Shown here piece by piece: positions 27,487-36,916 of a stretch of 64,000 nt of DNA (positions are counted from its first letter, which is position 1; each line of letters begins with the position of its first letter). The stretch comes from Paenibacillus sp. MMS20-IR301 (GTDB lineage Bacteria; Bacillota; Bacilli; Paenibacillales; Paenibacillaceae). The position numbers were made by a program, and so were the translations under genes. Below the pieces are notes generated by a model that was not told the DNA's origin, ran no database searches, and saw only the letters and a program-made list of their open reading frames with translations. The stretch spans positions 5,666,001-5,730,000 of the forward strand of contig NZ_CP135275.1 in assembly GCF_032302195.1 (NCBI RefSeq), given 5' to 3'.

Positions 27487-28590
27487 TTATTTCAGCCCTG
27501 CGAACGGACTGCTTCCATCAGGCAGCAGCTCCTTGAAGCTGAAGCTAAACTCAGGGAAGCCTGTAGCATATGCTGTATAATCGTACACCTGGAAGAAGAG
27601 CACGGCCTTGCCGTCTTTCAGGTAGAAGTACTTCTCTGTATTCAGCCCCGTAAAGCCTCCCAGATACCCTCCATTTGCTTTGAGCTCGGTGGTCAGTCGG
27701 GCATTAAGCTGTTTCTTGTAATTCGGATTGGCGCCGAACAGATCACCCAGCAGCAGGCGTTTGCCGTCTTTAAGCGAGAAGGTAAACGCGTTGCGGAGAG
27801 TCAGGCCATGGGCACCTCCGGTGTATCCGTACTGGTTCGTAATCAGACTCAGCACGCCGTCCTGATTATAAGTAACCACATAACCGCCTTCGAATTCATA
27901 AGGACGGTCGTCTTCCCATTTATTCTTCACCTGCTCTTCAGCCTCAGCCGCATACTTAAGAATAGTCTGCTTGATGGTATCGTTGATCGCCTTCTCGGCT
28001 TCTGCGCTCTTCAGACCGCTGACTTGCGGGTAATCCAGCTTAATCGGCGCATCCTTATAGTCCTTGGTGTAGCTCTCTGTCGTTATAGTTACAGCGTTCT
28101 GTGTGCGCTTCATAACATTCAGCCGTCCTGTTGCAGCACTCCAGTCCCCTTTATAGCCCAAATAGTCACTCAGCAGATCAAACGGAACATAGAGACGGTT
28201 ATTGAGATTTTTCACTCCATATTCACCAATGTAATAATTGTTCACTCTGACCGCAGTATCACCATATTCCGTGTTCGTCAGCGTCAATTTCGTTGAACCT
28301 TTACCGGCCGTATAAGTTTTCTCGTCTTTATCATAAGAGAGCGGCAGTCCCAGCCCGTCACGCAGGAACGTTACCGGAACCCACACCTGACCTTCCCGGA
28401 ATAGACCTGTCTGCGTTGTAATTTTACCGTTTACCTTAAGTACTACTGCAGATGAGGCAGCTTTGATCTGCGGGGTGGCAGCAGCGGCCCCGGCATATCC
28501 GGCCGGAAATACATTTCCACTCAGCAGCATTCCTGCTGCAATAACTCCTGCTCCCCATTTACGGGTAAATTTCTTGGTATTCTTCTTCAT
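27487..28590 (-). CDS. Exported protein: copper-amine-oxidase-like N domain plus DUF3298
   Basis: The frame opens at 28695; ATG 28590 (MKKNTKKFTRKWG) gives a clean signal peptide (AGVIAAGMLLSGN ... AGAAAA) and follows AAGGGG. The 367-residue protein has a stalk-type copper amine oxidase N-terminal domain (about 45-155: VNGKITTQTGLFREGQVWVP, then LYVPFDLLSDYLGY). The C-terminal domain is of DUF4163/DUF3298 type (YTGGAHGLT, then FSLKDGKRLLLGDLFG and the aromatic end) as in the B. subtilis RsiV family of lysozyme-binding anti-sigma factors. There is no membrane-spanning helix after the signal, so it is secreted or lipoprotein-like, not an anti-sigma factor. Confidence 0.75.
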   Translation of the reverse strand: MKKNTKKFTRKWGAGVIAAGMLLSGNVFPAGYAGAAAATPQIKAASSAVVLKVNGKITTQTGLFREGQVWVPVTFLRDGLGLPLSYDKDEKTYTAGKGSTKLTLTNTEYGDTAVRVNNYYIGEYGVKNLNNRLYVPFDLLSDYLGYKGDWSAATGRLNVMKRTQNAVTITTESYTKDYKDAPIKLDYPQVSGLKSAEAEKAINDTIKQTILKYAAEAEEQVKNKWEDDRPYEFEGGYVVTYNQDGVLSLITNQYGYTGGAHGLTLRNAFTFSLKDGKRLLLGDLFGANPNYKKQLNARLTTELKANGGYLGGFTGLNTEKYFYLKDGKAVLFFQVYDYTAYATGFPEFSFSFKELLPDGSSPFAGLK

Positions 28591-28774
28591 TGTCCTTATT
28601 CCCCTTCCGCTGGTGCGATGATGAACTTGATGTGTACTCTCAGCTTCACTCCTCCTATTATAGGGAAACCAGGAGCGGTGAATGTTACAATGCACTTTAC
28701 AGTTTCTTAAGGTTTGACCGCACTTTCATCAGACCATATGACATTTACTTAAACAAGTTGAGAACTTTAGAATA

Positions 28775-28818
28775 AATAAAGACGCCTGCCCCGGCTGTAA
28801 CCAGCAGAGCAAGCGCCT
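28775..28818 (-). terminator. Terminator of the SIMPL-domain gene
   Basis: On the minus strand GGCGCTTGC pairs with GCAGGCGTC (two G-T pairs), followed by TTTATTTATT. Confidence 0.6.
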
Positions 28819-28831
28819 CTTCAGGATCACT

Positions 28832-29590
28832 TTATTTCAGTTCATACGTTACGCTCAGCTGAGTGCTGACTTTGACTTCTCCCGGTTCAACGGAGCTTGA
28901 TCCGGCCATGTCCGCTGTAGCATTAAGCATTTTTGCACCTTCAGCATACGCTACCGGATAATTTCCGGTGTCATTCTGAATTACAGTTACCACCAGGCCA
29001 AGTCCGCGCTTAGCTGCTTTAGCAATGGCTGCCGCTTTTACATCCGCATTCTGCATAGCCTTCTCGATAACCTGTGCTTCAAAAGCGGACGGGTCCTCAA
29101 TGGCAAACTGTGCGTTGCCGATATTGTTCGCTCCTGCAGCCGATGCAGCATCAAGCAGCTGTCCGACCTTAGTCAGGTCACGGTAGGCAACCTGCAGGGT
29201 ATGCTGGGCGTTGTAGCCTTTCACCTGCTGGCCATCCTTCTCGCTGTATACATAATTCGGCTGCACGTAGAACTGGGTGCTCTGAATATCCTTGTCTGCG
29301 ATTCCCCAAGTCGTCTTCAGCAGTGCAGTCAGCTTCGTAATCTTCGCTGCAGTCCCCTTCTGCGCCTCTTGCGCCGTATCGGCAGTAGTATTCACCCCGA
29401 TGGAGAGATAGACGATATCCGGCTTGATGGAGAGCTCACCTTTACCAATTACACTCACAATATTCTTCTGTGACTCGTCGGCGGCGTAAGCCTTTTCAGG
29501 ACCTTTAAACACTCCGCTCAGCCCCATTCCTCCAATAATCAAGCTTCCTGCCAGCAGTATTGCTCCAAGTGATTTACCCCATTGTTTCAT
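28832..29590 (-). CDS. Exported SIMPL-domain (DUF541) protein
   Basis: 252 residues with a Sec signal peptide (GKSLGAILLAGSLIIGG ... AYAADE). The remaining 210 residues follow the SIMPL/DUF541 pattern: VIGKGELSIKPDIVYLSIGV, a helical region with many Ala/Lys, IQSTQFYVQPNYVY, and the closing strand VSTQLSVTYEL. Members occur in periplasm or cell envelope; BP26 of Brucella forms ring-like channels. No enzymatic role is known. It is a single gene with a terminator downstream. Confidence 0.85.
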   Translation of the reverse strand: MKQWGKSLGAILLAGSLIIGGMGLSGVFKGPEKAYAADESQKNIVSVIGKGELSIKPDIVYLSIGVNTTADTAQEAQKGTAAKITKLTALLKTTWGIADKDIQSTQFYVQPNYVYSEKDGQQVKGYNAQHTLQVAYRDLTKVGQLLDAASAAGANNIGNAQFAIEDPSAFEAQVIEKAMQNADVKAAAIAKAAKRGLGLVVTVIQNDTGNYPVAYAEGAKMLNATADMAGSSSVEPGEVKVSTQLSVTYELK

Positions 29591-29813
29591 TGCTTGCCAT
29601 CCCCTTTCAATTCTCTTAAGTGTTGGTATCCTCTAGACGGGCCAGCTTAGTAAATGTTGCATAATTCTATGTAAGATAATTAATATTTTATTTCAGCTTA
29701 ACAAGGATAATCATCTGCCGTTCTCTATCCAGAACCGCCGGATAACATTTCCGTCTGCCTCAGTGTATTCCTCATCCTCCAGACCGCCATTCCAATACCC
29801 TTAGAATGGTATG

Positions 29814-29836
29814 AAAAAAAGCCCCTGAGGGCTTTC
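29814..29836 (-). terminator. Terminator after the HPr-like gene
   Basis: AAAGCCC-TCAG-GGGCTTT followed on the minus strand by further T residues, about 45 bases past the gene's stop. Confidence 0.75.
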
Positions 29837-29883
29837 GATCAATGTACGATGACATATGGTGCTTAGTTAAGAGCATGCAGAAC

Positions 29884-30153
29884 TTATTGGTTCTCAAGCT
29901 CTTCCTTGCTTACAAGACTTGTCAAAGCGGTTACAGCTTGTTCCGCATCCGCGCCGTCAGCGCTGATATAAATCTCCGTACCGGAACTGATCGCAAGGCT
30001 CATAATGCCCATGATGCTCTTGGCGTTAACTTTTTTATCGTCTTTTTCCACGAAAATCTCCGACGAAAACTTATTAGCTTCCTGCACAAACAATGCTGCC
30101 GGCCGAGCATGGAGCCCCGTCTTCAACCGGACAACTACCGGGTGCTTTGTCAT
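29884..30153 (-). CDS. HPr-family phosphocarrier at the crh locus
   Basis: Encodes 89 residues from ATG 30153, with AGGGGG 10 bases upstream. In B. subtilis the gene after whiA is crh, whose product lacks the PTS His (Gln15) and serves only catabolite repression. Here both sites are present: His15 in KTGLHARPAA and Ser46 in NAKSIMGIMSLA. The protein could therefore be phosphorylated by PTS enzyme I and by HprK, whose gene lies in this window. I call it an HPr-like protein at the crh position; whether it is the main HPr of the cell cannot be seen here. Confidence 0.85.
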   Translation of the reverse strand: MTKHPVVVRLKTGLHARPAALFVQEANKFSSEIFVEKDDKKVNAKSIMGIMSLAISSGTEIYISADGADAEQAVTALTSLVSKEELENQ

Positions 30154-30250
30154 GAAACCCTTACCCCCTATTTGAGATCTGCCCAAAAATTTCACATTAA
30201 TTTTATAATATTATATCATTATAACGCCTACCGCACTAGAAAAAAAATAA

Positions 30251-31180
30251 TCAGCCGCCCCGCACTTTGTCTGCCAGCTCATCAATTTTACGCAACCGGT
30301 GGTTTACGCCTGATTTACTGACAGTCCCGCCCAGCATATCCCCGACTTCCTTCAGGTTGATATCGGGATGGGCCAGTCTGATTTCCGCAACCTCACGGAG
30401 TTTGTCCGGCAGGCTCTCCAGTCCCACCTCGCGCTGCAGCAGCTTGATGTTCTCAATCTGCCGGACCGCAGCACCGATCGTCTTGTTCAGGTTGGCGGTT
30501 TCGCAGTTGACGATCCGGTTGACGGAGTTGCGCATATCACGCATAATCCGCACATCCTCGAATTTGAACAGCGCCTGGTGGGCTCCGATCAAGCTGAGAA
30601 ACTCAATAATCTTCTCGCCTTCCTTGATGTATAGGATGAAGCCTTTTTTGCGTTCTATGCAGCGGGCATTCAGGTGAAATTCACCAGCCAGCGCAACAAG
30701 CGCCTTGCAGTGCTCCTCGTACATCGAAGCGATCTCCAGGTGATAAGAGGAACCCTCCGGATTATTGACTGAACCGCCAGCCATGAAGGCCCCGCGCAGA
30801 TAAGCGCGTTTGCAGCAGTTCTTCCCGACAATTTCTTCATCAATCCCGTCGGTAAAGATGAAGCCTTCCGAAACAATCCGCAGATCCTTCAGAATCTCCT
30901 GGACCTGGTTAGGGATTCTTACGATATAGACATTATTCTTCTTCAAACGCATTTTTTTACGCACGAGCAGCTCGATATGGACCTGGTAATATTTCTTAAG
31001 CAAAGAATATACCCGCCTTGCAATCGCGGCGTTCTCCGTCGAAATGTCGAGGACCACCTTTTTGCTTGAAAGCTGCACCGAACCGTTCATGCGGATCAGC
31101 GCCGACATTTCGGCTTTCTCACAGCAGGGCTGGCTCTCCACCATCGTCAGCTCTTTCTTGGTAAGGGCCGCAAAAGACAA
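30251..31180 (-). CDS. whiA: DNA-binding protein WhiA
   Basis: A 309-residue protein linked to sporulation and division in Gram-positives. TTG 31180 is the best start: GAGGTG lies 6 bases upstream and the product begins with the usual [10 protein letters not shown]. An earlier TTG at 31198 overlaps the glmR stop. The N-terminal part is a degenerate LAGLIDADG homing-endonuclease fold ([20 protein letters not shown]), and the C-terminal HTH reads [20 protein letters not shown]. It is part of the rapZ-glmR-whiA-HPr cluster. Confidence 0.93.
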   Translation of the reverse strand: MSFAALTKKELTMVESQPCCEKAEMSALIRMNGSVQLSSKKVVLDISTENAAIARRVYSLLKKYYQVHIELLVRKKMRLKKNNVYIVRIPNQVQEILKDLRIVSEGFIFTDGIDEEIVGKNCCKRAYLRGAFMAGGSVNNPEGSSYHLEIASMYEEHCKALVALAGEFHLNARCIERKKGFILYIKEGEKIIEFLSLIGAHQALFKFEDVRIMRDMRNSVNRIVNCETANLNKTIGAAVRQIENIKLLQREVGLESLPDKLREVAEIRLAHPDINLKEVGDMLGGTVSKSGVNHRLRKIDELADKVRGG

Positions 31181-31194
31181 GGGGCTCACCTCTT

Positions 31195-32172
31195 TCAAAT
31201 TCTGTTAATCCAATCCTGTACAAGCTGGTAAATATGATGACTTAGTTTATCTGTATCATGCCTCAAATAGGTTTTGAATAATACCAGCTTGTCGGCAATC
31301 ACCTTATACCCGTTGCCGTCAATGGCATCACGGTCAAGCTGTACCGGACGCGCACCCTTCTCGGCATATTTCAGCTGAACCTGCTCCGGGATTTCTCCAT
31401 CGTTTACAATCACATAATCGAACAGATGCAGCCCGATATGGTCATATACCGCCTGAAGATGATCACTGACTGTATAATTATCGGTCTCCCCGGGCTGGGT
31501 CATTACATTACATACAAAGATCTTAATGGCATTCGAAGCCACAACCGCCTCCGCCAGCTTCGGCACCAGCAGATTCGGCAGGATACTGGTATAGAGGCTG
31601 CCCGGACCTAGCAGGATGGCATCGGCATGCTTTATGGCCTCCAGCGCCTCCGGCAGCGGTTCTACATCGGCAGGCTCCAGGAACACGCGTTTGATGACTT
31701 TGCCGGCTTCGGGAATTTTGGATTCCCCGGTTACCAGTGTGCCATCCGCCATCTCCGCATGCAGCACAACAGCTTCGCCTGCAGCGGGCAGGACCCGGCC
31801 GCGGACGGCAAAGAGCCGGCTCAGCTCTCTGACAGCGGTAACGAAGTCTCCGGAAATGTCTGTCAGCGCTGCCAAAATGAGATTGCCGAGACTATGCCCG
31901 GCAAGGCCCTCTCCGGTACTGAAGCGGTACTTCATAATCTGCGCCATCAGCGGCTCGACATCGGCCATAGCTGTCAGCACGTTGCGGATATCGCCTGGAG
32001 GCGGCATCTGCAGCTCACTGCGCAGAATTCCGGAGCTGCCTCCGTCATCGGCGACAGTTACAATTGCCGTAATATCAAGCGGCTTCTCTTTCAATCCCCG
32101 AAGCATAACAGACAGCCCGGTGCCGCCGCCCATAACGACGATCTTCGGACGCTGTCCTTTTTCTTCAGCCAC
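31195..32172 (-). CDS. glmR: Gluconeogenesis factor GlmR (YvcK/CofD-like)
   Basis: A 325-residue UDP-GlcNAc-binding regulator which in B. subtilis promotes GlmS activity and growth on gluconeogenic carbon. The nucleotide-binding start [26 protein letters not shown] and PPPGDIRN, then [12 protein letters not shown] and [10 protein letters not shown], are the CofD/YvcK signatures. It lies 18 bases after rapZ and just ahead of whiA, the conserved order. Confidence 0.93.
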   Translation of the reverse strand: MAEEKGQRPKIVVMGGGTGLSVMLRGLKEKPLDITAIVTVADDGGSSGILRSELQMPPPGDIRNVLTAMADVEPLMAQIMKYRFSTGEGLAGHSLGNLILAALTDISGDFVTAVRELSRLFAVRGRVLPAAGEAVVLHAEMADGTLVTGESKIPEAGKVIKRVFLEPADVEPLPEALEAIKHADAILLGPGSLYTSILPNLLVPKLAEAVVASNAIKIFVCNVMTQPGETDNYTVSDHLQAVYDHIGLHLFDYVIVNDGEIPEQVQLKYAEKGARPVQLDRDAIDGNGYKVIADKLVLFKTYLRHDTDKLSHHIYQLVQDWINRI

Positions 32173-32190
32173 TACTCATCCCTTCTCTCG

Positions 32191-33090
32191 TCAATGCCGG
32201 TCACGTTCGGAATCCCGATGGCTGACTGCTACCGATTCCGTCTCGCTCACCCCAAGCATTTTGCCCAGATACTCAGCAATGGCCACAGAGCGGTGTTTGC
32301 CGCCGGTACAGCCAATGCCGATAATGATCTGGGACTTGCCTTCTTTACGGTACTGCGGAATAAGAAATTGAAGCATGTCTAGCAGCTTGGTCAGGAACGT
32401 CTGCGTCTCAGGCCATTTCATCACATAGTCGTACACATCGTTGTCTTGGCCTGTCTTAGGCCGCAGCTGATCCACATAATGCGGATTAGGCAGGAAGCGG
32501 ACATCGAACACCAGGTCAGCATCAATCGGAATCCCATACTTGAATCCGAATGAGGTGATGTTCACAGAGAGGGTGCTTTTTCCCAGATGGGAAAAGCGGG
32601 TTACGATCTTTTCTTTCAGCTGCGCCGGTTTCATACTGCTGGTATCCAGGCACAGGGTAGCCGAGTTCTTCAGCTCCTCCAGCATCTGGCGCTCCATCCG
32701 GATTCCGTCAAGCGGCATGCCCTGAGGGGCAAGCGGATGATGCCGGCGGCTCTCCTTGTAGCGCTGCACCAGCACTGAATCGGTGGCATCGAGGAAAAGA
32801 ATCTCACAGCGGGTGGCGGACTCGTCCTTGATGTAGGTCAGCGATTCCGACAGCGCGGTGAAGAATTCACGTCCGCGCAGATCAATGACGAGCGCCACCT
32901 TGGCGATTTTACCTTTGGACTGCTCAATCAGTTCAGCGAACTTCGGGATAAGCACAGGCGGAAGATTATCGACGCAGAAGAACCCGAGATCCTCCAGGCT
33001 CTGCACGGCAATGGTCTTGCCTGCACCCGACATGCCGGTAATGATAATCAGGGTGGCATGGCCGGGCGATGACTGCTCAACTTCGGTCAT
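32191..33090 (-). CDS. rapZ: RNase adapter / nucleotide-binding protein RapZ (YvcJ)
   Basis: A 299-residue P-loop protein. Walker [11 protein letters not shown] is at about 17-26. The C-terminal [19 protein letters not shown] carries the conserved Cys/His pocket thought to bind GlcN6P in the E. coli homologue. In Bacillus, YvcJ is a GTPase affecting competence. It is the first gene of the rapZ-glmR-whiA-HPr cluster. Both RapZ and GlmR act in amino-sugar control, consistent with their linkage. Confidence 0.93.
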   Translation of the reverse strand: MTEVEQSSPGHATLIIITGMSGAGKTIAVQSLEDLGFFCVDNLPPVLIPKFAELIEQSKGKIAKVALVIDLRGREFFTALSESLTYIKDESATRCEILFLDATDSVLVQRYKESRRHHPLAPQGMPLDGIRMERQMLEELKNSATLCLDTSSMKPAQLKEKIVTRFSHLGKSTLSVNITSFGFKYGIPIDADLVFDVRFLPNPHYVDQLRPKTGQDNDVYDYVMKWPETQTFLTKLLDMLQFLIPQYRKEGKSQIIIGIGCTGGKHRSVAIAEYLGKMLGVSETESVAVSHRDSERDRH

Positions 33091-33135
33091 TACAGCATCC
33101 CTCCCTAAGATTAGTATATGAATAAATCCTGCTTC

Positions 33136-34086
33136 TTAAGAACGAAGCAACAGGCCTGCTGCACCAATAATACCGGCATCATTACCAAGCTCTGCAGGAA
33201 CAATGGTTACTCCTGTCTGCAGCGGTGCTGGTGTCAGCTTAGCGAATACGCGGCGGACTTCATCAAACAGAATATCGCCGGCTTTGGAGACGCCTCCACC
33301 TACAATAAACACTTCAGGGTTCAGTACTGCAGCTACGGAAGCCATGGATTTGCCGAGATAGAAGGCCGCACGGTTCACAATGCGCAGCGCCACTTCATCT
33401 CCTGCCTTAGCCGCATCAAATACTTCCTTGGCAGCAATCTTCTCAACTGTAGACAGGGAGGTACGGTCACCGCGGGCTACTGCATCGTTTGCCATGCGGA
33501 TAATGCCTGTCGCAGAGGAAACGGTTTCCAAACAGCCCATGTTCCCGCAGCCGCACTGGATCGCTTCCAGATCGGGCACTACCGAGATATGGCCAAGCTC
33601 TCCGGCCAGGCCGGCGAAGCCTTGGTACACCTTGCCGTTAATAATAATTCCGCCGCCTACACCGGTTCCCAGCGTATAGCAGACACAGTTCTCAATTCCG
33701 CGTCCCGCACCGCTCCAAGCCTCGCCCAGCGCAGCCACATTGGCGTCATTGTCTATTTTGACAGGCTTGTTCAAACGACCTTCCAGAATGGAACGGATCG
33801 GCACATCTCTAAATCCTATGTTAGGCGCAAGGATGATGATACCTTCACGAATATTCGTAAACCCGGCAAGTCCCGCTCCCACACCGGCAAGCTGTTCCCA
33901 GGAGTACGGAGAGTCTTCCACAATCTGACGCACATACTTCTCGATATTATCGATGACAGCATCGACGCCGTCTGCGGTCCCTGTTGGACCTTCGTAAGTG
34001 TGCAGCAGGCTTCCCTCGGCATTGCAGATTCCAACCTTAATCGTGGTTCCACCTAAATCCACGCCAACGTAGATATGTTCAGACAT
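33136..34086 (-). CDS. glcK: Glucokinase, ROK family
   Basis: Phosphorylates free glucose with ATP. The start is ATG 34086, 8 bases after AAGGTGG; a GTG 4 codons earlier overlaps that site. The 316-residue protein has the ATP-binding GVDLGGTTIKVG at the N-terminus, catalytic Asp in VKIDNDANVAALGEA, and the ROK zinc motif CGCGNMGCLE after GELGH. It lies upstream of rapZ, 45 bases apart, possibly co-transcribed. Confidence 0.93.
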   Translation of the reverse strand: MSEHIYVGVDLGGTTIKVGICNAEGSLLHTYEGPTGTADGVDAVIDNIEKYVRQIVEDSPYSWEQLAGVGAGLAGFTNIREGIIILAPNIGFRDVPIRSILEGRLNKPVKIDNDANVAALGEAWSGAGRGIENCVCYTLGTGVGGGIIINGKVYQGFAGLAGELGHISVVPDLEAIQCGCGNMGCLETVSSATGIIRMANDAVARGDRTSLSTVEKIAAKEVFDAAKAGDEVALRIVNRAAFYLGKSMASVAAVLNPEVFIVGGGVSKAGDILFDEVRRVFAKLTPAPLQTGVTIVPAELGNDAGIIGAAGLLLRS

Positions 34087-34216
34087 GTTACAAGCCACCT
34101 TTTTCTATGCTAAAATAGTTAATCCTACGTACCCACTATAATAGAAGGCTTCCCCGCGGTCAAGGAAAGGCGATACACCCGGGTTAATCATTTCCGGATG
34201 ATCTGTTTCGCTGTTA

Positions 34217-34252
34217 ACAAAAAGACTCTCTTACCCGGCAGGCAAGAAAGTC
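34217..34252 (-). terminator. Terminator of the DUF1858-DUF438 pair
   Basis: On the minus strand AGACTTTCTTGCC pairs imperfectly with GGGTAAGAGAGTCT, followed by TTTTT, 50 bases after the stop at 34303. Confidence 0.75.
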
Positions 34253-34302
34253 TGATTGAAATCCGCTGGAGTCCGGCGCTTGCCGGCCCAGTATATATGC
34301 CG

Positions 34303-35562
34303 CTATTCCGACAAAATACGCTTCTGGCCCTCGAGTGCACGGATCGGAGCGATATTCTGGGTGAATTCAAGTGTACCCATATAACGGCCGTTCTCATCAC
34401 GTACGGCAAAGTAGCGGATATAGATAAATTTGTCTTTGATGTTAATCCAGAAATCCTCGGCATCCTTAACGCCGGCCTTGAAATCCTCGAGCAGCTTCTC
34501 CACCACATGCACGCTTTGCGGCGGATGGCAGTTCTGTACAGTGCGGCCGATGACAGCCTTGGTCCGGGCGAAGATCCGTTCCTTCCCGTGTGAGAAATAA
34601 CGGACTACATCATTCTCATCAATAAAGGTCAGGTCAACCGGCAGGTGGTTCATCAAGGTCTCCAGCTGATGAAGCGACAGCAGCCCGGTCTCGAAGCGGA
34701 TGAAGCCCTGCGGCGAAGCACCTTCATCTTCAGCCTTAATATCGGCACCTTCCGGTTCAGCGGCACGCGCTGGCACCCATTCCCGTTCCGGAGCTGCCAG
34801 GCAGAAGCCGATCTCCTCGCTTTCGCGGGCGATTTTGACCCATTCATCTTCAGTCAGCTTATCCAGCGCCATCGGCAGCAGAATATTCTCTTCCTTAAAG
34901 ATCATCTCGTTAACTTCCTTAATAATCTCGCTGAGCGAAGCTGCAATATGTTCAGCATCCCCGTTATAGTCACTAAGCGCCTTCTTCGCTTCCTTGATCA
35001 TATTGCGGATACCGTCATCCACGCCCCACATTACTTTGGTAGGACCGTAGATGCCGTAACGCTCCAGATAAGGGAACAGCAGGTTCTCCTTGCGGCTGTA
35101 ATGCTTGTCGAGATCCAGCAGCAGACTCAGATCCTCCAGCAGCTTGAAGATGATTTCCTCGCTCTGGGTTTTCTTGAATTTATCTGCGTGCAGCTCCAGT
35201 CGGAAGTTAACCAGCCGCTCAATTTCGCGGTTCTCCAGCTTGAAGGTATGCACAGGATGGCCCGGCTGCTCTTCCGGCTGTGCCGAACGGTGAATCTGCT
35301 CAATAGAGCCTTTGAAGATCGCTGTGTGCACAGAGCATAGACGCTGCACTTCCTCGACCGGAATCCCCTCTTCAGTCATTAGGGAGTGCTCCATGGCTGA
35401 AATCTCCGCTACGGTTACATCACCGACCGCTTCAGCAAAACGCGCCTTAACCTCCTCTACACTTTTCCCAGCATGCAGCTCCTTAATGATCTCCTTCAGC
35501 ATCGCCTGGCGGCGTGTCTGCTCAGGAACATCTACTTCACGGTTGTTGATTAATTCACTCAT
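34303..35562 (-). CDS. DUF438 - hemerythrin-like - PAS protein
   Basis: A 419-residue cytoplasmic protein. The N-terminal DUF438 domain (about 15-95) is followed by a hemerythrin-type helical region with His/Glu ligands (LHADKF, then DLDKHYSRKENLLFPYLE and MIFKEENILLPMAL). A PAS domain closes it (about 300-410: LMNHLPVDLTFIDENDVVRY, then IKDKFIYIRYFAVRDENG). Relatives are found with anaerobic and NO-stress genes and may sense or handle O2, NO or iron. It follows a DUF1858 gene by 13 bases behind an Fnr-like box, which supports expression at low oxygen. Exact reaction unknown. Confidence 0.85.
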   Translation of the reverse strand: MSELINNREVDVPEQTRRQAMLKEIIKELHAGKSVEEVKARFAEAVGDVTVAEISAMEHSLMTEEGIPVEEVQRLCSVHTAIFKGSIEQIHRSAQPEEQPGHPVHTFKLENREIERLVNFRLELHADKFKKTQSEEIIFKLLEDLSLLLDLDKHYSRKENLLFPYLERYGIYGPTKVMWGVDDGIRNMIKEAKKALSDYNGDAEHIAASLSEIIKEVNEMIFKEENILLPMALDKLTEDEWVKIARESEEIGFCLAAPEREWVPARAAEPEGADIKAEDEGASPQGFIRFETGLLSLHQLETLMNHLPVDLTFIDENDVVRYFSHGKERIFARTKAVIGRTVQNCHPPQSVHVVEKLLEDFKAGVKDAEDFWINIKDKFIYIRYFAVRDENGRYMGTLEFTQNIAPIRALEGQKRILSE

Positions 35563-35575
35563 GTTAATCTCTCCT

Positions 35576-35803
35576 CTATTCTATAATCTTGAAACCCTGC
35601 TGCTCAAAGGCCAGCCGTACGGTTTCGAGCTCTATTTTCTTCAGCTTCATACCCTTGGATAACGTCATGAACCTGCCTGCCGTCTGCAGCATTCCCGGCT
35701 TCGCAATATCGCGGAACCCGAGCTCAACCATAATCTCAATGACTTCCGGATGCCTGCCTACCAGATCAAATATAGTCTCATCAAGCCTTAGCAATTTGTC
35801 CAT
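35576..35803 (-). CDS. DUF1858-domain protein
   Basis: 75 residues from ATG 35803, with GAGGTG 10 bases upstream; the GTG at 35821 overlaps that region. The sequence LDETIFDLVGRHPEVIEIM then ELGFRDIAKPGMLQT is the DUF1858 signature, the domain also found at the N-terminus of the iron-sulfur repair protein ScdA/Ric. It probably works with the DUF438-hemerythrin protein encoded 13 bases downstream. The Fnr-like site lies about 70 bases upstream of the start. Confidence 0.8.
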   Translation of the reverse strand: MDKLLRLDETIFDLVGRHPEVIEIMVELGFRDIAKPGMLQTAGRFMTLSKGMKLKKIELETVRLAFEQQGFKIIE

Positions 35804-35849
35804 TAATCGTGTACACCTCACAAATGAGAATTCTTCTCAGCAACAGCTT

Positions 35850-35887
35850 AGCATAGGGTGCAAGCACGAATTGTGATTGGAATCACT
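35850..35887 (-). promoter_or_regulatory. Fnr-like box and -10 element
   Basis: TGTGA-TTGGAA-TCACT (35872-35887) matches the B. subtilis Fnr consensus TGTGA-N6-TCACA at 9 of 10 positions. The inner arms GTGATT/AATCAC are perfect. On the minus strand a -10 TATGCT (35855-35850), or the overlapping TAAGCT, places the box centre about 36-41 bases upstream of the start of transcription, an activating position. Confidence 0.6.
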
Positions 35888-35917
35888 AACTTCAAAAAGA
35901 TTACGGATATTTACAGC

Positions 35918-35959
35918 AAAAAGCTGCCCTTATACGCCTGCTCTGCATAAGGACAGCTA
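35918..35959 (-). terminator. Terminator of the methyltransferase gene
   Basis: On the minus strand AGCTGTCCTTAT and ATAAGGGCAGCT pair, followed by TTTTT. It ends 7 bases before the gene's stop codon at 35966. Confidence 0.75.
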
Positions 35960-35965
35960 TGTATG

Positions 35966-36772
35966 TTATAAAGGGGATGTGCCGAGGGCTTCCGCTATAA
36001 ACAGCGTGCATATATAATTCCTTTGCAGCACACCGCCATTTGAGCTGATTAGTGCATGCAACCTGGAGCCCAGCTCCTGCTGCTTCACTTCCGGAAGCCC
36101 GATGAATCCGTTGCTGGTCCGGAGAAAATTAATGAAGCTCTCCGCATTATCGCGGCTGCTCCAGGGATAGCAGTAAATCTCCGGCGCTTTGAATACTCCG
36201 CTGTCGCCAAGCTCTGCCGCAGTCATCTCTACCCGCCGCTCTATTTCGTCTATGGTATTAAACCAGAAGACCTCATATTCTGCGCAGACTGCAGCGATTT
36301 CCTGCTCAAGCCCGCTGTCCCCCTGCTGATAAAAGTTCCAGAAAAGCGCCAGCTTGCCGCCCGCTTTCAGCAAATGCCCGCATTTATTATAACCTTCCGG
36401 CTGCGGCACCCAATGAAAGGCCTGAGCGGAAAAAATCAGATCGAAATCACACTCCGGACCGTCCCAGTGCTCAAATCTCACAACATCAAACCGTACCCGC
36501 TTCTCCTTGTGCTTCTGCCTTCCCAGCTCAGCGAGCTGCGGCCCCGGCTCAATGCAGAGCAGCCTGTATCCGCGGTCCAGGAACAGCTCGGAGGCCTTCC
36601 CGCTCCCTGCACCGATCTCCAGGATGTCCGACCCGGCAGTCAGCGTGGCAGCTTCTATAATCTGGTCAATCAATGCGGCAGGATAGCTGGGGCGGTACAA
36701 ATCATATATTGCAGCTGCTTCATTGAACCGTTCACTTTCCTTATGCCAGTCCTTGTTCTCCACCGGATCCAC
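35966..36772 (-). CDS. Class I SAM-dependent methyltransferase
   Basis: A 268-residue enzyme with the Rossmann-type motif I ILEIGAGSGKASELFL (about 50-65), acidic motif II LLCIEPGPQL, and LIFSAQAFHWVP as motif IV. The N-terminal RFNEAAAIYDLYRPSYP and the FHWV segment resemble the trans-aconitate/UbiE-like Methyltransf_11 group. The substrate cannot be told. It stands alone with its own terminator. Confidence 0.85.
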   Translation of the reverse strand: MDPVENKDWHKESERFNEAAAIYDLYRPSYPAALIDQIIEAATLTAGSDILEIGAGSGKASELFLDRGYRLLCIEPGPQLAELGRQKHKEKRVRFDVVRFEHWDGPECDFDLIFSAQAFHWVPQPEGYNKCGHLLKAGGKLALFWNFYQQGDSGLEQEIAAVCAEYEVFWFNTIDEIERRVEMTAAELGDSGVFKAPEIYCYPWSSRDNAESFINFLRTSNGFIGLPEVKQQELGSRLHALISSNGGVLQRNYICTLFIAEALGTSPL

Positions 36773-36831
36773 TCCTTATAGCTTGGATACAGATGTGTAC
36801 GCCGCTTCATGTGCAAAGTTTCACACAAGAA

Positions 36832-36868
36832 ACAAAAATAACCGCCAGTCCCTAATCGGACTGACGGC
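36832..36868 (-). terminator. Terminator of trxB
   Basis: On the minus strand CCGTCAGTCC-GATTAG-GGACTGGCGG, followed by a T-rich tract, 49 bases past the trxB stop. Confidence 0.8.
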
Positions 36869-36916
36869 TGATTAACCCCATTCACGTTTATCCGCCTGCT
36901 CTAAGACAGACAGGAA

